Shown here: in pieces, positions 16,768 through 24,366 of the stretch | How the letters are laid out: the number at the start of each line of letters is the position of its first letter | Numbering within the stretch: the first letter of the stretch is position 1 | Assembly: GCA_025934135.1 (NCBI GenBank) | Contig: JAICYR010000016.1 | Location: 1-32,482 of the forward strand | Length of the DNA stretch: 32,482 nt | Source: Acidobacteriaceae bacterium | Lineage (GTDB): Bacteria; Acidobacteriota; Terriglobia; Terriglobales; Acidobacteriaceae | Direction of reading: 5' to 3' | Position numbers and translations under genes: made by a program | Notes under the pieces: model-generated | What the model was told of the DNA's origin: nothing | What the model saw: only the letters and a program-made list of their open reading frames with translations | The model's database searches: none

Positions 16768-18735
16768 ATGGGCCGCATCCGCATCCTCACCGACCAGGTA
16801 GCTAACCAGATCGCCGCCGGCGAGGTGGTGGACCGTTCCGCGTCCGTCGTAAAGGAGTTACTGGAAAACTCCCTCGACGCGGGCGCGACCCGCATTTTGG
16901 TCGAAGTTGAGGCGGGCGGACGCAAACTCATCCGCATCTCCGACAACGGCACCGGCATGGTGCGCGACGACGCGCTGCTGGCCTTTGAGCGCCACGCCAC
17001 CTCCAAAATTCGCTCCAGCGACGACCTGCTCTCCATCTCCACTTTGGGATTTCGCGGCGAGGCCCTGCCCTCCATCGCCTCCATTGCCCGCGTGCAGGTG
17101 GAAACACGCGCGCAGGACGATGCTTCCGGCACCTTGCTCGATATCGCCGGTGGAAAAATTCTCCGAGTCGAAGACGCCGGCCTCCCCGTCGGAACCACCA
17201 TCGCCGTCCGCGACCTTTTCTTCAACACGCCTGCGCGACGCAAGTTCATGCGCGCCGAATCCACCGAGCTATCGCACGTAACCGCCTTGGTTACGCATTA
17301 CGCTCTCGCGCATCCGGACAAGCATTTTGAGCTTCATTCGACCACCCACACGCTCCTGCTGGCTCCTCCTGTCGCTAAGCCCGCCGAGCGCATATTTCAG
17401 ATTTTTGGCCGCGACACCCTTGACCAGTTGATTCCCGTCGCCGCGGAACGTCCCTTCGATCGCACCGGACTCCCCGAGCCTCCGCCCTGGAAACGCGATG
17501 ACGATTACGCACCGCCCGACCCCGGTTTTCTCCGGGTCAGCGGATTTACCTCCAAGCCCGAGTTGCAGAAGCTCAACCGCAACTCGATTTACGTCTTCGT
17601 GAACCAGCGGCTCATCCGCGACCGCCTCATCCTGCATGCGGTCAGCGAGGCCTATCGGAACGTCATTCCGTCGACTTCGTTTCCCGTGGTGCTGCTGTTT
17701 CTGGAAATGCCTCCGCACGAGGTGGACGTGAACGTGCATCCGGCAAAAACCGAGGTACGTTTCCGCCAGCAATCCTACGTTCACGACTTCGTGCGAGACA
17801 GTCTGCGCAACACGCTGGTGAAGGCGCGCCCCGCGGCCAAATTTCTCTCGGCCCTCACCGCGGCCCCGCATGCTACTCCGGCGCTCATGCCAGATGTGTC
17901 GCCAATGCCAGATTCCGACCCGAAGCCCGACTCCGAACCGCCGGTCCGCGCCGAAGACGCGGAACCCTTCGCGTCGCCCGCCGCTCCTCCACTTGAGGTG
18001 ACAGCACCGGAACTTCCGCCTGAAAGCATAAAACTTCCGTTTTCGGCGGGTGCCCTGTCTCTCGTGAACGCTCCGGGTGCCCCATCCTTGACGGGCTCGG
18101 AGCGACTGGAAAGCGCGGGAGAAAAAGTTCCAGACGAGCCCCCAACTCTTAACTCCCTCGCCTCGCTCAAGCCCATGGGCCAGCTTCGCGAGTCGTTCAT
18201 ACTTGCTGTGAACGACGAGGGCCTGTGGATCATCGACCAGCACGTCGCCCACGAGCGCGTGCTGTTCGAAAAAATCCTGCGCGAGCGCGAGGTGGAGCGA
18301 ATCGAGCGGCAGCGCCTGCTCATGCCCCTGCTCATCAACCTGCTTCCACAGCAGATGGTCCTATTTGCGGAAATCGCCGGAGAGTTGGAGCGGAACGGCT
18401 TCGACGTTGAGCCTTTCGGCCCTCAGACCATTGCCATCAAGGCCGCGCCTCCCGGACTTGATCCGGGCCGCCTTGAGCGCATGTTGATGGAAGTCCTGGA
18501 ACAGGCCGGCAATCCCGCGCAGTCAGAAAATCTGGGAACGCTGCGCACGCGCATCGCCGCGTCGCTCGCCTGCCACTCGGCCATCAAGGTCAATATGCCG
18601 CTCGACGGCAAACGTATGGACTGGCTGCTCGCCGAGCTTGCGAAAACTGAGCATCCCACAAGCTGCCCGCACGGGCGACCCATCGCGCTGCACTATAGCT
18701 GGAAAGACATTCAGAAAGCCTTCAACCGAATATAG
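16768..18735 (+). CDS. mutL: DNA mismatch repair protein MutL, endonuclease type
   Basis: MutL couples MutS mismatch recognition to strand incision. It has 655 residues. The N-terminal GHKL ATPase has VVKELLENSLDAGAT, ISDNGTGM, FERHATSKI, GFRGEAL and FFNTPARRKF. The transducer domain ends VDVNVHPAKTEVRF. A Pro/Ala/Glu-rich linker spans roughly residues 350-470. The C-terminal domain keeps the metal-dependent nicking motif as DQHVAHERVLFE (family form DQHA-x2-E-x4-E, with Ala replaced by Val), plus ACHSAIK and CPHGRP. It is therefore probably an active endonuclease, as in bacteria without MutH. GACAAT six bases before the ATG, with no Shine-Dalgarno, suggests a leaderless start. mutS is not in the window. 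Confidence 0.95.
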   Translation: MGRIRILTDQVANQIAAGEVVDRSASVVKELLENSLDAGATRILVEVEAGGRKLIRISDNGTGMVRDDALLAFERHATSKIRSSDDLLSISTLGFRGEALPSIASIARVQVETRAQDDASGTLLDIAGGKILRVEDAGLPVGTTIAVRDLFFNTPARRKFMRAESTELSHVTALVTHYALAHPDKHFELHSTTHTLLLAPPVAKPAERIFQIFGRDTLDQLIPVAAERPFDRTGLPEPPPWKRDDDYAPPDPGFLRVSGFTSKPELQKLNRNSIYVFVNQRLIRDRLILHAVSEAYRNVIPSTSFPVVLLFLEMPPHEVDVNVHPAKTEVRFRQQSYVHDFVRDSLRNTLVKARPAAKFLSALTAAPHATPALMPDVSPMPDSDPKPDSEPPVRAEDAEPFASPAAPPLEVTAPELPPESIKLPFSAGALSLVNAPGAPSLTGSERLESAGEKVPDEPPTLNSLASLKPMGQLRESFILAVNDEGLWIIDQHVAHERVLFEKILREREVERIERQRLLMPLLINLLPQQMVLFAEIAGELERNGFDVEPFGPQTIAIKAAPPGLDPGRLERMLMEVLEQAGNPAQSENLGTLRTRIAASLACHSAIKVNMPLDGKRMDWLLAELAKTEHPTSCPHGRPIALHYSWKDIQKAFNRI

Positions 18736-18863
18736 AACTGGCCGTCCAGGCAATTGCTTGGCGTGGCCACTCCCGTTTGTAGTGAATTCGCTGTTTCCAC
18801 CCGTGATGAAGAGGAGCAGAACCCGTTGGGGTTCGAGACCCACGGTACGGATGCGAATCCGGC

Positions 18864-19937
18864 TTAGGGCTGCATCAGCCCCTTGCCCGCGATGGCGATG
18901 TTGTCGCGGGTCGCGCCCTTCACCAGATACATCATCTCGTCCGCCGAGCGGATAATCTCATGGACTGTCCTGCCGTCCTCCGGCCACGTCGCCACGCCAA
19001 AGCTGGCCCGCACCTCCAGCCCCAGCACGTTTCCAAAGCTCCGTTCGCGCAGCCCTTTCAGCAGACGTTCCGCTACATACTGCGCGGCGCGTTTGTCGGC
19101 CCCTGGCAGCATGGCCACAAACTCGTCTCCGCCATAGCGGAACACGATGTCCTGCTTCCGCAAACTTGCACGCAGCGTCTCGCCCACTTCTTTCAGCAGA
19201 TGGCTCCCCACCAGGTGCCCGTGCCGGTCGTTGACTTGCTTGAAATGGTCCAGGTCAATGAAGATGAGGCTGAATGGCGTTTCGTCGTTCGCGGAATCGG
19301 GCCCGTCGAGCCGCGTCTCCAGCAAGTGATACAGGTGCCGCACGTTGTAAAGACCCGTGCAGTCATCCGTGATGGTCAGCTCCTGAATCCGCTCCACATG
19401 CCGCGCATTGTCAATCGCAATGGCCGCGTAGTCGCAAAGCACATGCAGAAACGAAATTGTGTAATCCGTCAGCGCTTCCAATTGGCAGTTGAACAGCTGA
19501 ATCACGCCGAGCGTCCGTTGGTGCGACCGTAGAGGCATGCAGATGGCGGAGCGCACCCGCAGGCCGGGTGCCGCAGCATCCTTCGTCATCTTTGAATCGA
19601 AGCGTGGGCCTTGGCCGACTTCCGGAACAATCAGGCTTTCGCCGTGCTCGGCCACCCAGCCCGCCAGCCCGTGTCCAAAGGGCACGCGCAGGTCGTGCAG
19701 GTTCTCTTCGGTATGACCGACGGCCACCGTGTAATACAGATCGTGCTTCGCTTCATCCACCAGCAGCAGCGACCACGTCTCCGGCTTAAAGAACTGCTCC
19801 ATCTGCTGCATGATGGCGCGCAGAATTGCGTCGCGGTCGAGCGACGAGGTCAGCGCGCGCGCCACATTATGAAAAACGAGTAGGTCGCGCAAACCGGGGT
19901 CGGCGGGGGCAGATGTGGGAAAAAGTGGGTCTGGCAT
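18864..19937 (-). CDS. Diguanylate cyclase with a GAF sensor domain
   Basis: This cytoplasmic enzyme makes cyclic di-GMP from two GTP. It has 357 residues. A GAF domain covers about 20-180 (FFKPETWSLLLVDE to LCDYAAIAIDNARH). The GGDEF domain begins at LTITDDCTGLYNVRHL. The active-site motif is intact as RYGGDEF (269-273). The product-inhibition site RxxD is present as R260-D263, exactly five residues before it. The protein should thus be catalytically competent and feedback-limited, with a small molecule or redox signal read by GAF. There is no membrane segment or EAL domain. It lies after the GntP permease gene on the same strand. An adjacent effector is not visible. Confidence 0.92.
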   Translation of the reverse strand: MPDPLFPTSAPADPGLRDLLVFHNVARALTSSLDRDAILRAIMQQMEQFFKPETWSLLLVDEAKHDLYYTVAVGHTEENLHDLRVPFGHGLAGWVAEHGESLIVPEVGQGPRFDSKMTKDAAAPGLRVRSAICMPLRSHQRTLGVIQLFNCQLEALTDYTISFLHVLCDYAAIAIDNARHVERIQELTITDDCTGLYNVRHLYHLLETRLDGPDSANDETPFSLIFIDLDHFKQVNDRHGHLVGSHLLKEVGETLRASLRKQDIVFRYGGDEFVAMLPGADKRAAQYVAERLLKGLRERSFGNVLGLEVRASFGVATWPEDGRTVHEIIRSADEMMYLVKGATRDNIAIAGKGLMQP

Positions 19938-20003
19938 TTTCTTTTTTCTACTGCTGCTGATTTTGCCACATTTTCGCCCGCGTTGGCGCGCAATTTTAAC
20001 GTC

Positions 20004-21359
20004 TTAGTGTGCATACGACATGGCCAAGGTAAGCAGAAACGCCACCACGGAGATGATCGTCTCGCACACCGACCAGGTCTTAATCGTCTCAACCACGCTC
20101 ATGTTGAAGTACTCCTTCACCAGCCAGAAGCCTCCATCATTCACATGCGAGAAGATCAGCGATCCAGCCCCCGTGGCAATCGCCAGCAGCTCCGGCTGCA
20201 CGTGCGGGCTGTGCAGCGCAATTGGAGCGACAATTCCCGCGGCGGTGGTCATGGCCACCGTGGCGGAGCCGGTCGCCAGCCGCATCAGCGCGGCAAGCAG
20301 CCATGCCAGAAACAGCAGCGGAATATGGCTGTGCAGCGCCAGCGTGATCACCGCGTGCGCCACTCCGCTGTCCTGCAGAATGCGCCCAAAGCCGCCGCCC
20401 GCGCCCACGAGCAGCGTAACCATGGCCGTCGGCGCAAGGCTCTCGTTCGAGAAGCGCAGGATGGTCTGCCGGGTAAATCCGCGCCGCGTGCCCAGCGCAT
20501 AAAAGCTGAACAGCGCGCCAATCAACAGCGCCATGTCGTCGTTTCCAACAAAGCGCAGCGTTTCAATTACGGCGCCCCCGCGCCGGGCGCTGGCCCAGCT
20601 TCCCACCAACATCAAAAAAACCGGCAGCAGAATGGTGAACAGGGTCAGCCCAAAGCTGGGCAGCGCGCGAACCGCCGCATCTTCCGGATCAGTGTCGGCA
20701 AGCTGCTCGGCCATGGGGTTTTCTTCCGCAAGCTGGATGTGCGGCGCAATGAGCTTGGCATAGATAGGCCCCGCGATAATCGCCGTGGGAATGCCGATCA
20801 TGAGTCCATAAAAAATGGTCCGGCCCACATCGGCGTGAAAAATGGTGACCGCAAGCATGGCCGCCGGATGCGGCGGCACCAGCCCGTGCACCACGGACAG
20901 CCCAGCTACCATCGGCAAGCCCACCATCACCAGCGAGGTCCGCGTGCGTCGCGCGACCGTGAAGGCGATGGGGATGAGCAGCACAAAGCCAACCTCAAAA
21001 AACGCGGGCAGGCCCACAATCAGTCCAATAACCACCATCGCCCAGTGGACATGCTTTTCGCCGAACAGCCGGATCAGTGTGTACGCGATCTGGTCCGCCC
21101 CGCCCGACTCGGCCATCATTTTGCCCAGCATCGTGCCCAGAGCGATGACCACCGCAATGTGCGCCAGCGTGCCGCCCAGCCCCGCTTCAAACGAATGGAG
21201 AATGGCGTCCGGAGGCATCCCGGCAGCGACAGCAAGCACTAGCGAAACAACCAGCAGCGTGATGAAAGGGTTCAGCTTCGCCACCGCGACCAAAAGAATC
21301 AGTCCGACGACGGCAACAAACGCGGCAATCAGCAGGTAAAGGCTGTGAGGGTCGATCAT
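20004..21359 (-). CDS. GntP-family gluconate/organic acid:H+ symporter
   Basis: This 451-residue polytopic inner-membrane permease belongs to the GntP family, with about 12-14 hydrophobic segments. Family motifs include GLPAFFEVGFVLLIPIAF, GLVPPHPAA, GAGGGFGRILQDSG, ATGSATVAMTTAAG and ISHVNDGGFWLVKEYF-like text near the C-terminus (read here as FSHVNDGGFW). Gluconate is the usual substrate, but close relatives carry idonate, fructuronate or glycerate. AAGGG lies about seven bases before the ATG. It is 47 bases downstream of a Tat-exported TIM-barrel gene on the same strand, which may act on a related sugar. No gluconate kinase is nearby. Confidence 0.92.
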   Translation of the reverse strand: MIDPHSLYLLIAAFVAVVGLILLVAVAKLNPFITLLVVSLVLAVAAGMPPDAILHSFEAGLGGTLAHIAVVIALGTMLGKMMAESGGADQIAYTLIRLFGEKHVHWAMVVIGLIVGLPAFFEVGFVLLIPIAFTVARRTRTSLVMVGLPMVAGLSVVHGLVPPHPAAMLAVTIFHADVGRTIFYGLMIGIPTAIIAGPIYAKLIAPHIQLAEENPMAEQLADTDPEDAAVRALPSFGLTLFTILLPVFLMLVGSWASARRGGAVIETLRFVGNDDMALLIGALFSFYALGTRRGFTRQTILRFSNESLAPTAMVTLLVGAGGGFGRILQDSGVAHAVITLALHSHIPLLFLAWLLAALMRLATGSATVAMTTAAGIVAPIALHSPHVQPELLAIATGAGSLIFSHVNDGGFWLVKEYFNMSVVETIKTWSVCETIISVVAFLLTLAMSYAH

Positions 21360-21406
21360 CCTCAGCCCTTATACCTCATCCGGCATGGATTTATCGCCTG
21401 CGGATT

Positions 21407-22282
21407 TCATCCGCAGTTCATGCAGCCCAGACCGGCGAGTACCCCGCGCATATAGGCGAAGCTGGCGATCACCCCCGGCATCGGGTTTTCAGGATGGACC
21501 TCGTATTCGAGATCCACAAATCCGGGATAGCGAATGGCCGCCAGCGCCTTGAATATCTCACGAACCGGCATCCGCCCTTGGCCTACGGCAACCTGACTGG
21601 ACCGATCGCGGAAGTCGGTGAGGTCCTTCATATGCACATTGAACAGGCGCGGCCCGGCGGCATAAATCGCCTCGGCCACATCGATCCCGGCACGGACCGT
21701 GTGCCCCACGTCAATGCAGCAGCCCATCCGCGAATCCATGTTTTTCACGGCCTTCAGCACGGTCATTGGCGAGGGCCACAGCTTGTCCTCCGACCCGCGG
21801 TTGTGAATGGCGAAACGAATATCATGTTGCTTCACGAACTTCTCAATCCGCGGCAAGGCGTCCGGAGCCGAGTCTCCGGCAACGATCACCGGAACTCCGG
21901 CGCGCTTGGCGTATTCAAATTTTGAGCGAATATCATCATCCGTGCCTTCGCGGAAGGAAATGGTCCCGACCGCGTGAAGTTGGATCCCGTTCGCGGAATA
22001 ATCGGTGAGCGCGGCGGCCTCCTGCGCCAGGTCCATCGGGAGGTGGCTCGCGTCTCTGGAGTTCAGCGCCACAACGCGAAGCTGCTTCATGAAGGCGATC
22101 AGCTCCGCGCGGGAAAAATTGCGAAATGTATTGCTGGCAAGACCCAGGCGGATAGGCGCGGGCCTGCCTTTCGGCCGGACTTCGGCGAAGCCGGGAACAA
22201 CCGCAAGCACGGAGCTCGCCGCAAACGCGGCTGCGGTGGCCGCTCCGGTGTTCAGAAAATCGCGGCGGGAAATCCCGCTCAT
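21407..22282 (-). CDS. Tat-exported sugar isomerase/epimerase-like TIM barrel
   Basis: This protein has an AP-endonuclease-2/xylose-isomerase-like TIM barrel fold, annotated in many genomes as sugar phosphate isomerase/epimerase. From the ATG at 22282 it has 291 residues. It begins with a twin-arginine signal (SRRDFLNTG, then a hydrophobic Ala-rich stretch ending at GFA), so it is folded before export. The track start at 22321 would add 13 residues ahead of the twin arginines. Likely metal-binding segments are CCIDVGHTVRAG, LFNVHMKDL and FVDLEYEVHPENP. The substrate is unknown. A periplasmic location argues against a phosphorylated sugar. The adjacent GntP permease suggests uptake of its product. 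Confidence 0.82.
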   Translation of the reverse strand: MSGISRRDFLNTGAATAAAFAASSVLAVVPGFAEVRPKGRPAPIRLGLASNTFRNFSRAELIAFMKQLRVVALNSRDASHLPMDLAQEAAALTDYSANGIQLHAVGTISFREGTDDDIRSKFEYAKRAGVPVIVAGDSAPDALPRIEKFVKQHDIRFAIHNRGSEDKLWPSPMTVLKAVKNMDSRMGCCIDVGHTVRAGIDVAEAIYAAGPRLFNVHMKDLTDFRDRSSQVAVGQGRMPVREIFKALAAIRYPGFVDLEYEVHPENPMPGVIASFAYMRGVLAGLGCMNCG

Positions 22283-22349
22283 GGAACGCCCCCGTTCTTT
22301 GGGGGATGCAAGGGTTAGCATACATCATCCGCCCAAACGGGGTCGCCTG

Positions 22350-22368
22350 TCATCCTCCAAATGGATGA
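22350..22368. promoter_or_regulatory. Inverted repeat upstream of the sulfite reductase promoter
   Basis: TCATCC and GGATGA are separated by seven bases and lie about 17 bases before the -35 candidate. A regulator site is possible. The intergenic region 22283-22587 otherwise holds the promoter, leader ORF and terminator listed next. Confidence 0.25.
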
Positions 22369-22384
22369 ACGCCCGGGAATTCTC

Positions 22385-22414
22385 TTGCGCCGGGCGCCAT
22401 CAGCCGTGTATCAT
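22385..22414 (+). promoter_or_regulatory. Promoter of the polycysteine leader and sulfite reductase unit
   Basis: TTGCGC (weak -35), an 18-base spacer and TATCAT (five of six bases of the -10) are visible. The predicted start near 22421 leaves only about seven bases before the leader ATG, with no Shine-Dalgarno. The perfect inverted repeat GCGCC-G-GGCGC overlaps the -35 box. Confidence 0.5.
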
Positions 22415-22427
22415 CTAGTTAGTCAAG

Positions 22428-22487
22428 ATGTTCATGTTCCTCAACGCGATGTGTTGTTGTTCGGCTCCGGGCCGGACCTGTCGCTGA
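22428..22487 (+). CDS. Polycysteine leader peptide (candidate cysteine sensor)
   Basis: This 19-codon ORF encodes MFMFLNAMCCCSAPGRTCR and ends with TGA. Three consecutive TGT codons (22452-22460) and a fourth Cys codon two before the stop make it 21% cysteine. It is far below the ORF-track cutoff. It begins within about seven bases of the predicted transcription start and has no ribosome binding site, so initiation would be leaderless-like. An intrinsic terminator starts 26 bases after the stop, and sulfite reductase, which supplies sulfide for cysteine, starts 100 bases after it. The expected role is cis-acting: ribosome stalling when Cys-tRNA is scarce would favour read-through. Short inverted repeats (TCCGGGCCGGA; GCTGA/TCAGC spanning the stop codon) could form alternative hairpins. 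The mechanism is inferred. Confidence 0.72.
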   Translation: MFMFLNAMCCCSAPGRTCR

Positions 22488-22512
22488 TCTGTCTTCAGCC
22501 GCACTCGCCGAC

Positions 22513-22543
22513 GCCCACCCTTCTTCTGGTGGGTTTTTTATTT
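22513..22543 (+). terminator. Intrinsic terminator inside the sulfite reductase leader
   Basis: CCCACC (22514-22519) pairs with GGTGGG (22528-22533) around an eight-base loop, and TTTTTTATTT follows. It lies between the leader ORF and the sulfite reductase start, on the same strand. The gene can be expressed only if this is bypassed. It could also end a short constitutive leader RNA. Confidence 0.75.
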
Positions 22544-22587
22544 CGAGAACATTTTTGCTCCCAGCCCGAAAGATTTCAGAGAGAGAG

Positions 22588-24261
22588 ATGACTGATACCC
22601 CAGCCGCAGCGGTACCCGTAAAGGAAACTAAGGCCCAGCGCGTCGAGCGCATCAAGCGCGAGAAAAACCCCTGGCAGGCCTTCGATGAAGTGCGCCAGTT
22701 CGCGCGCGAGGGGCGCAATAGCGTCACTCCTGAATGGATCAGCTCCTATTTCCGCTGGTGGGGAACCTACACGCAAGGCGACGGCGCCGGCGCCATCGGG
22801 GGCAAGGGCGGCGAGGGCCTCATGTCCGAATACTTTATGATGCGCATCGGCACGCCGAACGGGCTGCTCAAGTCGTATCAGGTGCGCGCCATCGGCGAGC
22901 TCGTAAAGAAGTACGCGCGCAATATGTGCGACATCACAACCCGCCAGAACATCCAGTTACACTGGCTCACCATTGAGTCGCTTCCGGAAGTCGTCGACGC
23001 GCTCCACAAAATTGGCCTCTCCCCAAAGGGGGCCTGCGGTGATGTGGCCCGCAACATCACTGGCTGCCCGCTGGCCGGCGTCGACGCCGAGGAAATCACC
23101 GACGCATCTGAACTGTCGCTTAAGGTTGCCCGCGCCATCATCGGCAATGAAGCCTTCGTGAACCTGCCGCGCAAATTCAAGCTCTGCGTCACCGGCTGCT
23201 CAAGCTGGTGCTGCTATCCCGAACTCAACGACGGCGCCTTCACCGCGGTCCGTCGCGGAGACGAGATCGGCTACACCGTCCGGGTCGGCGGCGGCCTCTC
23301 CAAAGAGCCACACCTCGCCGTCAAGCTCAACGCCTTCGTCCGCCCCGATCAGGTGGTGGACGTGGCCCGCACCATCGCCGAAATCTTCCGCGACCAGCAA
23401 GTCCTGCGCGAAAACCGCGATAAGGCCCGCCTCAAGTATCTGTTCATGGTCCACGGCTGGACCCCCGACCGCTTCCTCAACGAAATTGAAACCCGTCTCG
23501 GCGTCAAATTCGATCCCGCTCCGCAGGAAAAAGTCCCGAGTGATGTCCTCCGCGACCATGTCGGCATTCACGCGCAGAAGCAGCCCGGCCTCAGCTATGT
23601 GGGCGCGTCCGTGCTGCGGGGCCGCGTCACCGGAGACCAGTTAATCGCCGCCGCTAACCTCGCCGAAGAGTACGGTGTCAATGGAGGCGAGCTGCGCACT
23701 ACTGTCATGCAGAACCTCGTCATCGTCAACGTCCCTACAGAGCGCGCTCGAGATCTGGTCGACGAGCTGCACGGCATCGGCTTCCGCGTGGAGGGCACAG
23801 AGTTCTGGCGCGGGACCATCGCCTGCACCGGGACCGAATTCTGCAAGCTCGCCATCACTGAAACCAAGGGCTTCGCCAAGTGGCTGGTCGAGGAACTGGA
23901 AGACCGCCTGCCCGGATTCGATCAGCAAATTAAGCTCGACATCACCGGATGCCCGAACAGTTGCGGCCAGCATTGGATCGCCGACATCGGCCTCGAAGGC
24001 AAGAAGGCGAAGCACAACGGCCAGATGGTCGATGCCTACAACTTTGTCCTGGGCGGCGCGCTCGGCAAACACGCCGGGCTGTCTCGCGTGACCGGCTATC
24101 GCGCTCCGGCCACCGAAGTTCCCGACGCCATCGAGCGGCTGCTTCGTTCTTATTTGGAAGACCGCGCCGAAGGAGAAAACCTGCGCGCCTGGTTCGCCCG
24201 CCACGAAACTTCCGAGCTGAAGGACTTGCTTGCCGGCGAACCAATCCTCGCAGCAGTCTAA
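22588..24261 (+). CDS. Ferredoxin-type sulfite reductase (siroheme, 4Fe-4S)
   Basis: This enzyme reduces sulfite to sulfide with six electrons, probably from ferredoxin, as it has no flavin domain. It has 557 residues from the ATG at 22588, which follows GAGAGAGAG. The track start at 22555 lies in the leader. The cluster and siroheme ligands are C413 and C419 (ACTGTEFCK) and C455 and C459 (TGCPNSCGQ). Both halves of the duplicated fold are visible, including YTQGDGAGAIGGKGG and GDVARNITGCPLAG. Sequence alone separates this family poorly from assimilatory nitrite reductase (NirA). The polycysteine leader and the downstream siroheme synthase favour sulfite. An unusually Cys-rich stretch, KLCVTGCSSWCC, lies near residue 200. 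Confidence 0.88.
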   Translation: MTDTPAAAVPVKETKAQRVERIKREKNPWQAFDEVRQFAREGRNSVTPEWISSYFRWWGTYTQGDGAGAIGGKGGEGLMSEYFMMRIGTPNGLLKSYQVRAIGELVKKYARNMCDITTRQNIQLHWLTIESLPEVVDALHKIGLSPKGACGDVARNITGCPLAGVDAEEITDASELSLKVARAIIGNEAFVNLPRKFKLCVTGCSSWCCYPELNDGAFTAVRRGDEIGYTVRVGGGLSKEPHLAVKLNAFVRPDQVVDVARTIAEIFRDQQVLRENRDKARLKYLFMVHGWTPDRFLNEIETRLGVKFDPAPQEKVPSDVLRDHVGIHAQKQPGLSYVGASVLRGRVTGDQLIAAANLAEEYGVNGGELRTTVMQNLVIVNVPTERARDLVDELHGIGFRVEGTEFWRGTIACTGTEFCKLAITETKGFAKWLVEELEDRLPGFDQQIKLDITGCPNSCGQHWIADIGLEGKKAKHNGQMVDAYNFVLGGALGKHAGLSRVTGYRAPATEVPDAIERLLRSYLEDRAEGENLRAWFARHETSELKDLLAGEPILAAV

Positions 24262-24271
24262 TTCCGGGTGG

Positions 24272-24303
24272 CACCCTCAAGCTGCTTTCGGCTTGAGTGG
24301 GGA
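24272..24303 (+). repeat. REP-like hairpin between sulfite reductase and cysG
   Basis: CTCAAGC and GCTTGAG pair perfectly around an eight-base loop. Flanking CCC and GGG extend the stem past one bulged T. No T-run follows, so it is more like an intercistronic stabilising or REP-type element than a terminator. Whether it recurs in the genome cannot be seen here. Confidence 0.4.
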
Positions 24304-24333
24304 CATTTTGACCGCTGATCGCCAAACGCTTTT

Positions 24334-24366
24334 CTGGTTCCTGGTCTCTGTACCCTGGTCCCTTAT
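24334..24366 (+). repeat. Heptamer array directly before the cysG start
   Basis: Units ctggttc, ctggtct, ctgtacc, ctggtcc and a degenerate cttatat run into the cysG ATG with a strict period of seven. As before the desulfurase gene, the array occupies the ribosome binding site position and no Shine-Dalgarno is visible. Confidence 0.6.

Noticed and set aside
18805-18845. GGTTCGAGACCC, resembling a tRNA T-arm
   Set aside because: Only three clean stem pairs form. No anticodon, D-arm or acceptor stem can be built around it.
19983-21242. A 419-residue plus-strand ORF
   Set aside because: It is the antisense shadow of the GntP permease. Its composition is His/Arg/Asn-rich with no hydrophobic or family pattern.
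22361-22591. A 76-residue ORF covering the sulfite reductase leader
   Set aside because: It runs through the terminator and has no ribosome binding site or family features. The polycysteine ORF in another frame fits the promoter and context better.
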